From: DASSTY01 sp035760645 | GTDB lineage: Bacteria > Gemmatimonadota > Gemmatimonadetes > Gemmatimonadales > GWC2-71-9 | Length of the DNA: 22,294 nt | Reading direction: 5' to 3' | Assembly (NCBI GenBank): GCA_035760645.1 | Contig: DASTSO010000056.1 | Span: 1-22,294, forward strand | Part shown: positions 13,456 through 19,565 of the stretch, one piece after another | How the letters are laid out: every line of letters starts with the position of its first letter | How positions within the stretch are numbered: position 1 is the stretch's first letter | Notes under the pieces: generated by a model | Database searches by the model: none | The model's input: the letters and a program-made list of their open reading frames with translations, nothing else | What the model was told of the DNA's origin: nothing | Position numbers and translations under genes: made by a program

Positions 13456-13581
13456 GGGCTAGGGGCTAGGGGCTAGGTGCTAGGGCACCCCGATGCGCAG
13501 CGGCCCTCCGACCTCTGAATGCGGAGGGCCGCACGATTTCGGAGCCGCTAGCCCCTAGCCCCTAGCCCCTAGCACCTGCTA
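13453..13581. repeat. Inverted heptad arrays between convergent genes
   Basis: The left arm is a tandem array of the heptamer AGGGGCT (13454-13485, last units degenerate). The right arm is its inverse, CCCCTAG units at about 13547-13576. The two arms share a 24-nt perfect complementarity. A spacer of about 65 nt between them holds a separate 11-bp hairpin. Every unit contains CTAG, which reads TAG on both strands, and the 7-nt period puts stops in every frame. The plus-strand gene stops on the first unit; the minus-strand gene stops at 13579, next to the right arm. Confidence 0.9.
13500..13532. terminator. Inner hairpin, probable bidirectional terminator
   Basis: An 11-bp perfect stem (13500-13510 with 13522-13532) and 11-nt loop sit between two convergent genes, followed on the plus strand by ACGATTTC. 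It is nested within the larger inverted heptad array. Confidence 0.65.
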
Positions 13582-15060
13582 CTCCCCTTCCGCCTGCCCG
13601 AACAGCAGATGAATCAGCGGCCGGTCGGCCGCGTCCGCGAGGACGTAGACGTGGTCGTCGGGCTGGAGTACGACGTCCGGGGTGGCGGGGACGAGCGTGC
13701 GGCCGCGCACCACGAGCACGGCGGCGGCGCCGTCGGGCCAGGGCACCTCGCCCAGCGGCACGCCGCAGACGGCGAGCGTCGCCGTGACGTGATGGCTCGT
13801 GAGCTCGCCCTGGAGCTGGTGGCGCGACTCGATGGCGAGGAGCGCGGGCGGCGGCGGCGGCTCGGCGCGCTCGAGCCCGAGGTGGCGGGTCACCCACGGC
13901 ACGGTGCTCCCCGGGATCAGCGCGCCCAGGACGACGATGAAGAAGACGGTGTCGAAGATGCGCGTCGCGCCGGGCACGCCGACCAGGACCGGGTAGATGG
14001 CGAGCACGATCGGCACCGCGCCGCGTAGCCCGACCCAGCCGATGTAGGCCACCTCGTGCCGCTTGTAGCCGAAGGGCAGGAGGAAGAACCAGACGACGAG
14101 CGGCCGCGCGACGAAGGCGAGGAAGAGCGTGAGCCCGAGCCCCGCCCACGCGACCGTCGACAGGCGCGAGGGGAAGACGAGCAGCCCCAGGATCAGGAAC
14201 ATCGTGATCTGGCTGAGCCAGGCGAGCGCGTCGTGCACCCGCACGATCCCCGCCCGATACGGCAGCGGGCCGTTGCCCAGCACGAGCCCCGCGATGTAGA
14301 CGGCGAGGAACCCGCTGCCGTCGAAGAGGGTCGCGAGCCCGAAGGCGATGCAGGCGATGCCGAGCGTCGCCGCCGGATAGAGCCCGACGGCCGGGAGCCG
14401 GAGCCGCGCGAGGAGCGCCCGCCCGCCCAGCCCGAGGGCGAGCCCGGCGGCCAGGCCCACGACGAGCTGCACCAGGACCTCGAGCGGGATGCGCCACAGC
14501 TCCGCGCCGCCGGGCTGGCGGAGGTTCTCGGTGAAGACCATCGTGAGAATGACGGCCATCGGGTCGTTGACGCCCGATTCGACCTCGAGCGTGGCGCCGA
14601 CGCGCCGCTTGAGATGCAGCCCGCTGCCGCGCAGCACGGCGAACACCGCCGCCGCGTCGGTCGAGGAGACGATGGCGCCGAGCACCAGCGCCTCGGGCCA
14701 CGCGAAGCCCCAGCCGTGCGCGCCCAGCGCCACGAGGCCCGCCACGGCCGCCACGCCCAGCGTGGCGAGCACGCCCGCGGGGCGGATGGTCCGCCGCACG
14801 GCGACCATCGGCGTGTTGAAGCCGCCGTCGAAGAGGATGAGGACGAGCGCGATGGTGCCGAGGCGGAAGGCGAAGCGGTAGTCGGCGAAGGCGATCCCGC
14901 CCACCCCCTCGGAGCCGGCGAAGATGCCGAGCAGGAGGAAGACGAGGGCGACCGGCACGCTGACGCGCTCGGTGAAGCGACTCGACAGGACGCTGACGAC
15001 GAGGAGCGCGCCGAAGGTGGCGAGCAGCAGCGCCGTGGCGAGGGGCTCGGTCAGAGGCAT
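13579..15060 (-). CDS. nhaP2: K+/H+ antiporter, NhaP2 type (CPA1 family)
   Basis: The 493-residue inner-membrane protein has about 12 hydrophobic helices (residues 1-395) and a C-terminal cytoplasmic RCK_C/TrkA_C domain (about 415-490). Family signatures are present: GVGGIAFADYRFAF (53-66), IVSSTDAAAVF with Asp135, EVESGVNDPMAV with the Asn165-Asp166 pair of electroneutral CPA1 exchangers, and VGLRGAVPIVLA. The whole N-terminal part aligns by eye with E. coli NhaP2 (CvrA); the C-terminal half of that protein is shorter here. It should exchange cytoplasmic K+ (or Na+) for H+. The start at 15060 places the first helix immediately, as in homologues, but no ribosome site is visible. A voltage-gated-like channel gene diverges 27 bp away, hinting at joint ion homeostasis. 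Confidence 0.93.
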   Translation of the reverse strand: MPLTEPLATALLLATFGALLVVSVLSSRFTERVSVPVALVFLLLGIFAGSEGVGGIAFADYRFAFRLGTIALVLILFDGGFNTPMVAVRRTIRPAGVLATLGVAAVAGLVALGAHGWGFAWPEALVLGAIVSSTDAAAVFAVLRGSGLHLKRRVGATLEVESGVNDPMAVILTMVFTENLRQPGGAELWRIPLEVLVQLVVGLAAGLALGLGGRALLARLRLPAVGLYPAATLGIACIAFGLATLFDGSGFLAVYIAGLVLGNGPLPYRAGIVRVHDALAWLSQITMFLILGLLVFPSRLSTVAWAGLGLTLFLAFVARPLVVWFFLLPFGYKRHEVAYIGWVGLRGAVPIVLAIYPVLVGVPGATRIFDTVFFIVVLGALIPGSTVPWVTRHLGLERAEPPPPPALLAIESRHQLQGELTSHHVTATLAVCGVPLGEVPWPDGAAAVLVVRGRTLVPATPDVVLQPDDHVYVLADAADRPLIHLLFGQAEGE

Positions 15061-15087
15061 CGGGCAAATATGGAGGGGGACGGGACG
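15061..15087. promoter_or_regulatory. 27-bp divergent intergenic region
   Basis: Only 27 bp separate the two divergent start codons. The single AT-rich stretch, GCAAATATGG (about 15064-15073), could serve as a -10 for either strand. The plus-strand ribosome site GGAGGGGG (15072-15079) fills much of the rest. Promoters for one or both genes must therefore lie inside the opposite coding region, or transcripts must be nearly leaderless. Confidence 0.4.
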
Positions 15088-15927
15088 ATGAGCGACCCTG
15101 GACGCGGCTGCGCACGCGGCCAGCCGCGCGACACGTCGGAGCAGGTCGAGCGCGTCACCGCGCTCGCGCAGCTCGAGGCGTGGCTCGAGACGCCGATGCA
15201 GGTGCTGGGCTTCGTGTGGCTCGGCCTCCTCGTGCTCGAGCTGACGCGCGGCCTCTCGCCCACCCTCGGCGCGCTCAGCACGGCGATCTGGATCGTCTTC
15301 ATCGTCGACTTCGTCGTGCGCTTCACGCTCGCCCCGGCGAAGCGCATCTTCCTCACGCACAACTGGCTCGCGCTGCTCTCGCTCGCGGTGCCGGCGCTGC
15401 GCTTTCTGCGCGTCTTCCGCGTGGCGCCGCTGCTCCGCGCGGCGCGCGCGGCGCGCGGGGCGCGGCTCGTCAGGGTGGTGGGCTCGCTCAACCGCGGCAT
15501 GAACGCGCTCGCCCGCGGCATGGGGCGGCGGGGGCTGGGCTACGTCGTCCTGCTCACGCTGCTCGTCACGCTGGTCGGGGCGGCCGGGATGTACGCCTTC
15601 GAGCGCGGGGCGGCCGGCCCCGGCGCGGGGCTGGCCGACTATCCCACCGCGCTCTGGTGGACCGCGATGGTCATGACGACGATGGGCTCGGAGTACTGGC
15701 CGCGGACGGCCGAGGGACGGGTGCTCTGCATCATCCTCGCGCTCTACGCCTTCACCGTCTTCGGCTACGTGACGGCCGCGCTCGCGACCTTCTTCATCGG
15801 ACGCGACGCGCAGGCGAAGGACGGCGAGCTCGCCGGCGCGACCGACCTCGCGGCGCTCCGGGATGATCTCGCCGCGCTGCGCGCCGAGGTGCGCGCGCTC
15901 GGGACCTCCAGGGAGGAAAGCCAGTGA
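15088..15927 (+). CDS. Voltage-gated-like cation channel (ion transport family) with atypical filter
   Basis: The 279-residue protein has the six-helix layout of a single-domain voltage-gated channel. S1-S3 occupy about 30-85; an S4-like helix with Arg every third residue starts at 105 (RFLRVFRVAPLLRAARAARG); S5 is at about 150-170; a pore loop precedes S6 (about 215-240). The C-terminus (about 250-279) is a short coiled coil (DLAALRDDLAALRAEVRAL), as in tetrameric channels. The filter position reads TTMGSEY (197-203) instead of the K+-channel TVGYGD, so K+ selectivity is doubtful. ATG 15088 has GGAGGGGG 8 nt upstream; the ATG at 15070 is less well placed. The stop overlaps the GTG of the peptidase gene (GTGA). 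Confidence 0.85.
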   Translation: MSDPGRGCARGQPRDTSEQVERVTALAQLEAWLETPMQVLGFVWLGLLVLELTRGLSPTLGALSTAIWIVFIVDFVVRFTLAPAKRIFLTHNWLALLSLAVPALRFLRVFRVAPLLRAARAARGARLVRVVGSLNRGMNALARGMGRRGLGYVVLLTLLVTLVGAAGMYAFERGAAGPGAGLADYPTALWWTAMVMTTMGSEYWPRTAEGRVLCIILALYAFTVFGYVTAALATFFIGRDAQAKDGELAGATDLAALRDDLAALRAEVRALGTSREESQ

Positions 15928-17297
15928 ATCCGAAGCGTTCGATGCTGCCGCTCGTCGTGCTCCTGACATCCGCCGCCGTCGCCGGCTGCGCCGCGCGCGG
16001 CGCCGCCGCGGGCGCCGCACGGGCCGAGCTCTCGCCGCGCGGCGCGGCGGCCGACGTCACGATGGGCCTCGTGCGCGATCCCGCCCTCGCCGCCGCGCTC
16101 GGGGAGGTGGACGCCGGCCGGATCCGCGCGACCGACTCGACGCTCGTCGCCTTCGGCACGCGGCACACGCTGAGCGATACCGTGTCGGCGACGCGCGGCA
16201 TCGGCGCGGCGCGCCGCTGGCTCCACGCGACGCTCGCGGGCTACGCGCGCGACTGCGGCGGGTGCCTGCGCGTCGAGTACGACACGGCCACCGTGCCCCT
16301 GGAGCGGCTCCCGGGCCGTCCCGCCGCGCACCTCGTCAACGTGCTCGCCTGGCTGCCCGGGCGCGACACCGCGCGCGTCGTGGTGATCGGCGGGCACTAC
16401 GACTCGTGCATCTGCTCGCTCGACCGCGCCGACGCGGCCTCGGACGCCCCGGGCGCGAACGACGACGCGAGCGGGACGGCGGCCGTCGTCGAGCTCGCGC
16501 GCGTCTTCAGCCGCCGCTTCCCGCGCGGCCTGCACGCCACGGTGGTCTTCGCGCTCTACGCGGGCGAGGAGCAGGGGCTCCTGGGCTCGACGCATCTCGC
16601 CCGGCGGCTCCACGCGGAAGGCCGCACGGTGGTGGCGGGGATGACGGACGACATCGTCGGCAACGTCCTCTCGGGCGACTCGGCGGGCCACGACCCGGTG
16701 CGCGCCGACAGCACGAGCGTGCGCATCTTCGCGGCCGATCCCGACAACGGGCCGAGCCGCGAGCTCGGCCGCTACGTCTGGGCGCTCGCCCGGCTCTACA
16801 CCCCCGACTTCACCGTGGTCCCGGTCTGGCGGCTCGACCGCCTCGGCCGCGGCGGCGACCACATCCCCTTCCAACGCCTGGGCGATCCGGCGCTCCGCTT
16901 CTCCGAGCGGGTCGAGGACTGGCGCCGGCAGCACCGCCCCGCGGATCTTTTCGCCTCGGTGAATCCGGGCTACATCGCGCGCGTCGCGCGGCTCAACGCC
17001 GCGGCCGTGGGTGCGCTCGGACTCGCTCCGCCGCCGCCCGACAGCGTGCGCGCCGAGCGCGCGACGCTCGAGCGCGTGCGCGGCGGGCAGGGCTGGACGC
17101 TCCGCTGGCAGGCGGTCCCCGGCGCCACGGGCTACGAGGTGCTGCTGCGGCGCACCAGCGCGCCGACGTGGGAGCGCGTGCTCCCCGCCGGCCCCGCGAC
17201 GAGCTACGACCTCGCCGAGCAGCTCGACGATCTCTGGGCCGGCGTGCGCTCGGTGGGACCGGACGGTCAGCGCTCGCTGGTGGCGGGGGCGCCGTAG
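15924..17297 (+). CDS. M28-family zinc peptidase lipoprotein with C-terminal FN3-like domain
   Basis: The 457-residue exported protein starts with a lipoprotein signal peptide ending VAGC. Its M28 catalytic domain shows the two-zinc ligands: His158 (GGHYDS), Asp180/181 (GANDDASG), Glu215-Glu216 (AGEEQGLLGS; general base and ligand), an Asp in GMTDDIVGN, and a His in GGDHIPF. Residues about 365-450 read as a fibronectin type III-like domain (WQAVPGATGYEVLLRR). It should be an aminopeptidase or carboxypeptidase acting outside the inner membrane. The GTG start at 15924 overlaps the TGA of the channel gene, with GGAGGAAAG upstream, so translation is coupled; why a channel and a peptidase share an mRNA is not obvious. 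The gene ends before a one-armed octamer array. Confidence 0.93.
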   Translation: MNPKRSMLPLVVLLTSAAVAGCAARGAAAGAARAELSPRGAAADVTMGLVRDPALAAALGEVDAGRIRATDSTLVAFGTRHTLSDTVSATRGIGAARRWLHATLAGYARDCGGCLRVEYDTATVPLERLPGRPAAHLVNVLAWLPGRDTARVVVIGGHYDSCICSLDRADAASDAPGANDDASGTAAVVELARVFSRRFPRGLHATVVFALYAGEEQGLLGSTHLARRLHAEGRTVVAGMTDDIVGNVLSGDSAGHDPVRADSTSVRIFAADPDNGPSRELGRYVWALARLYTPDFTVVPVWRLDRLGRGGDHIPFQRLGDPALRFSERVEDWRRQHRPADLFASVNPGYIARVARLNAAAVGALGLAPPPPDSVRAERATLERVRGGQGWTLRWQAVPGATGYEVLLRRTSAPTWERVLPAGPATSYDLAEQLDDLWAGVRSVGPDGQRSLVAGAP

Positions 17298-17301
17298 GCG
17301 G

Positions 17302-17341
17302 CAGGACGCCAGGGCGCCAGGGCGCCAGGACGCCAGGACGG
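17302..17341. repeat. Five tandem octamers (CAGGRCGC) between convergent genes
   Basis: Five head-to-tail 8-bp units start at 17302, 17310, 17318, 17326 and 17334, with A or G at the fifth base. The array begins 5 bp past the peptidase stop and faces the stop of the minus-strand transporter at 17387. No complementary arm is seen nearby. The remaining 45 bp (17342-17386) hold only a weak GGGGC/GCCCC stem. Confidence 0.85.
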
Positions 17342-17386
17342 GAAGGGGGCCCTCGGGGCAGACCTGCCGACGTGCCGCCCCGTCCG

Positions 17387-18688
17387 CTATCCGTCCACCA
17401 TGCTCCACACCAGCCCCAGCATCGCCGCCAACATGACGAGGGCGGTGAGGCCACCCAGGGTGTTCGCCAGGCGGCCGTTGACGTGCCGGCCCATCACCGC
17501 GCGGTTGTTGCAGATGTGCAGGAGCAGGAAGACGAGCGGCGCGGCGACGACGCCGTTGAGGAGCTGGCTCAGGAAGAGCGCGCGGATCGTGCTCACGCCG
17601 ACGAAGTTGAGCGCGGCGGCGATGGCGAGCGCGCCGAGGATGGCGGCGTAGAAGCCGGGCGCGTCGGCCGGACGCCGGCCCAGGCCGCGGCGCCACGACC
17701 ACGCCTCGCCCAGCACGTAGCCGATCCCGCCGGCGAGCACCGGGACGGCGAGGAAGCCGGTGCCGAGGATGCCGACGGTGAAGATGAGCGCGGCGAGCGA
17801 GCCCGCCACCGGCTCGAGCGCGCGCGCGGCGTCGGCGGCGCTCCGCACCTCGGTCGTGCCGCTCGCGTGCAGGGTGGCGGCGGTGGTCACCATGATGGCC
17901 CAGGTGACGAGATTCGCCATCACGCTTCCCGCCAGCACGTCGAGCTGCAGGCGCCGCAGCGTGAGCCGCGTCGTTCCCTGCCGCTCCGCGCGCGTCGTCT
18001 TTCCCTCCTCCACCTCCTCCTCCACCACCTGGCTCGGCTGCCACACGAAGAGATACGGCGAGAGCCGCGTGCCGATCACGGCGACGACGGCGAGGAGCAC
18101 GGGCTCGCTGAAGGCGAGCGAGGGGACGAAGGTGTGGCGGAGCGCCGTCGGCCAGTCGAGCCGCACCAGGAAGACGCCCGCCACGTAGGCGAGGAGCGAG
18201 AGGGTGACGATCTTGAGGACCCGCGCGTAGGGGCCGTACGGGACGAACGTCTGCAGCAGCCCCAGCAGGGCGGCGAGGGCCACGATCCAGAGGGCCCGCG
18301 GGCCGCCCACCAGGAGCTGGAGCGTCTCGGCCATGACGCCGAGGTCGGCGGCGAGGTTGACGAGGTTGGCGGCGACCAGCAGGGTCGTGGTGCTCCAGAG
18401 GACCCCGCGCGGGTAGTGCCGGCGCAGCGTGCTCGCGAGCCCCTCGCCCGCGATGTTGCCGAGCTGGGCGGCCATCTCCTGCACCACGGCGAGGAGCGGC
18501 AGCGTCCACGGCGCGAGCCACAGGAGCGAGGTGCCGAACTGCGCGCCCACCTGTGCGTGGGTGCCGATGCAGCCGGGGTCGTCGTTCGCGGCGCCCGTGA
18601 CGAGGCCCGGCCCCAGGCGGCCGAGCGTCTTCGTCACCCGGCGGCGTACCCGCTCCGCCGCCCGTCGTCCCGTCAGCCTGACCCGCAC
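17387..18688 (-). CDS. Nramp-related divalent metal transporter
   Basis: The 433-residue integral membrane protein has about 11 hydrophobic helices with the LeuT-like Nramp layout. The first helix carries GPGLVTGAANDDPGCIGTHAQVGAQFG, where canonical Nramp proteins have DPGN; here Cys40 follows DPG. Helix 6 reads VIGTRLSPYLFVWQPSQVVEEE (206-225), without the metal-coordinating Met of the canonical MPH-type motif. It is therefore one of the Nramp-related proteins whose substrate may not be Mn2+/Fe2+; Mg2+ or another ion is possible. The GTG at 18688 is chosen over GTG 18694 because GGAAGGA abuts the latter but sits 6 nt before the former. A promoter fits upstream. The gene faces the peptidase gene across an octamer array. 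Confidence 0.88.
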   Translation of the reverse strand: MRVRLTGRRAAERVRRRVTKTLGRLGPGLVTGAANDDPGCIGTHAQVGAQFGTSLLWLAPWTLPLLAVVQEMAAQLGNIAGEGLASTLRRHYPRGVLWSTTTLLVAANLVNLAADLGVMAETLQLLVGGPRALWIVALAALLGLLQTFVPYGPYARVLKIVTLSLLAYVAGVFLVRLDWPTALRHTFVPSLAFSEPVLLAVVAVIGTRLSPYLFVWQPSQVVEEEVEEGKTTRAERQGTTRLTLRRLQLDVLAGSVMANLVTWAIMVTTAATLHASGTTEVRSAADAARALEPVAGSLAALIFTVGILGTGFLAVPVLAGGIGYVLGEAWSWRRGLGRRPADAPGFYAAILGALAIAAALNFVGVSTIRALFLSQLLNGVVAAPLVFLLLHICNNRAVMGRHVNGRLANTLGGLTALVMLAAMLGLVWSMVDG

Positions 18689-18694
18689 CGCCAC

Positions 18695-18701
18695 TCCTTC
18701 C
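18695..18701 (-). promoter_or_regulatory. Ribosome site deciding the Nramp-type start
   Basis: GGAAGGA on the minus strand directly touches the first GTG (18692-18694) and is 6 nt from the second GTG (18686-18688). Normal spacing favours the second. Confidence 0.6.
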
Positions 18702-18714
18702 GCACGCCTGCCGC

Positions 18715-18743
18715 AGCCTACCTCGCTCGGGAACCCGGCTCAA
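18715..18743 (-). promoter_or_regulatory. Putative promoter of the Nramp-type gene
   Basis: On the minus strand TTGAGC (18738-18743) and TAGGCT (18715-18720) are separated by 17 nt; transcription would start about 20 nt before the GTG at 18688. Confidence 0.6.
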
Positions 18744-18819
18744 GCGGCGCCGCGCAAGGCGGCCCGGCGGCCCGTTTCATTCTTGGGCGGTCCGGCCCAT
18801 CGCGGGGCCCGCGCCCAGG

Positions 18820-18830
18820 CGTTAGAGATA
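18820..18830 (+). promoter_or_regulatory. Possible -10 region of the barrel gene at 18900
   Basis: CGTTAGAGATA is the only AT-richer stretch upstream of this gene and contains TTAGAG/TAGAGA, similar to other -10 candidates here. No convincing -35 is seen; it would leave a leader of about 65 nt. Confidence 0.3.
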
Positions 18831-18899
18831 GCACGGCCGATGCCGGGGACGCGCATGGGGCGCGGGCCGGGCCGGAGGCCGCAGGGTCGGAGGTGTGCG

Positions 18900-19472
18900 A
18901 TGAGGATGCTACGTCTGTTGGTGGTCATGACCGCGTTGGGCGTTGCGACGACGCTTCCCGGAGGGGAGCTGCTCGCGCAGATCGGGGGACGGGTCTCGGG
19001 TGGCCTGGAATTCCCGCTCGGCACGACGAACGATGCCTTCAACCTGGGCTGGAACGCACGCGCCGGCGTGCTCTTTTCGATTCCCCGCTTCCCCTCCATC
19101 GTCTTCGACGCGAACGGGGCCTACACCCGCCTCGGCGCGACGACGCCGGTCGGCGGCACGAAGGGGCCGGGGCTGCGGATCCTCGATGCCCAGCTCAACG
19201 CCTCGTACCGGGTGCTGACCGGCGTGACGGGCCAGGCGCGGCCGTACATCACCGCCGGCCTCGGCTTCTTCAACTCCAAGGCGGTGGGCGACGTGGTGCC
19301 CGCGGGCGCCGGCAGCAACACCGACCTGGGCTTCAACGTCGGCGCGGGCTTCGAGTTCCGGCTCGAGCGGCTCGCGATGTTCGCGGAGGGGCGGTTCACC
19401 GACATCATGGCCTCGGGGCCGAACATCAAGTACATCCCGATCAACGTCGGCCTGGTGCTCGGCGGGCGCTGA
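18900..19472 (+). CDS. Small outer-membrane beta-barrel protein
   Basis: The 190-residue product has a signal peptide (1-27, ending ELLAQ) and a run of alternating strands typical of an eight-stranded OmpX/OmpW-size barrel (GGRVSGGLEFPLG, WNARAGVLFSI, ARPYITAGLGFFN, LGFNVGAGFEFRL, MFAEGRFTDIM), ending INVGLVLGGR. ATG 18900 has GGAGG 6 nt upstream. It is followed by a large perfect hairpin and the argG promoter, so it is probably a separate unit from the arginine operon. Function beyond an outer-membrane location is unknown; similar small barrels occur in the first 2.8 kb of the window, but without the thrombospondin repeats here. Confidence 0.85.
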   Translation: MRMLRLLVVMTALGVATTLPGGELLAQIGGRVSGGLEFPLGTTNDAFNLGWNARAGVLFSIPRFPSIVFDANGAYTRLGATTPVGGTKGPGLRILDAQLNASYRVLTGVTGQARPYITAGLGFFNSKAVGDVVPAGAGSNTDLGFNVGAGFEFRLERLAMFAEGRFTDIMASGPNIKYIPINVGLVLGGR

Positions 19473-19479
19473 GCCGGCG

Positions 19480-19511
19480 CCCTCGCCCCCGGCGCGCGCC
19501 GGGGGCGAGGG
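19480..19511 (+). terminator. 32-bp perfect palindrome, probable terminator hairpin
   Basis: Positions 19480-19511 are a perfect 32-bp palindrome (arm CCCTCGCCCCCGGCGC), giving a 14-bp stem with a GCGC loop. It starts 7 bp after the barrel stop. There is no T tract, but the stem is exceptionally stable. It ends exactly where the argG -35 begins. Confidence 0.7.
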
Positions 19512-19540
19512 TTGCGCGCCGGGTGCATGGTGGGTATTTA
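19512..19540 (+). promoter_or_regulatory. Putative argG promoter giving a leaderless transcript
   Basis: TTGCGC (19512-19517) and TATTTA (19535-19540) are separated by 17 nt. Six nucleotides after the -10 comes the A of the argG ATG (19547), so the predicted mRNA starts at or next to its start codon. There is no ribosome site at normal spacing, consistent with leaderless translation. Confidence 0.5.
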
Positions 19541-19565
19541 TGCAGTATGCAAACTCCATGCACCC
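19521..19565. promoter_or_regulatory. Candidate operator array over the argG promoter and start
   Basis: A 10-bp inverted repeat (GGGTGCATGG at 19521-19530, CCATGCACCC at 19556-19565) encloses a direct repeat TATGCA-G-TATGCA (19539-19551). Four TGCA cores at 19524, 19541, 19548 and 19559 overlap the -10 and the start codon. TGCAT/ATGCA resembles half-sites of ArgR-type arginine repressors, but the spacing is not the canonical ARG box. Confidence 0.4.

Noticed and set aside
13453..13581. CRISPR array or phage attachment site
   Set aside because: Units are 7 nt with no spacers between them, there are no cas genes, and there is no integrase or tRNA nearby.
14056..15087. Upstream extension of the channel frame across the antiporter gene
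   Set aside because: The extension is antisense to a clear NhaP2-type protein and has a charged low-complexity composition; the channel begins at 15088 with a good ribosome site.
15863..19546. Long plus-strand frame running into argG
   Set aside because: It is out of frame with the M28 peptidase and antisense to the Nramp-type gene; only the part from 19547 is a recognisable protein.
19521..19565. Canonical ARG box
   Set aside because: The half-sites resemble ArgR sites, but the separations between TGCA cores (17, 7 and 11 nt) do not match the standard 18-bp box, so only a general operator was proposed.
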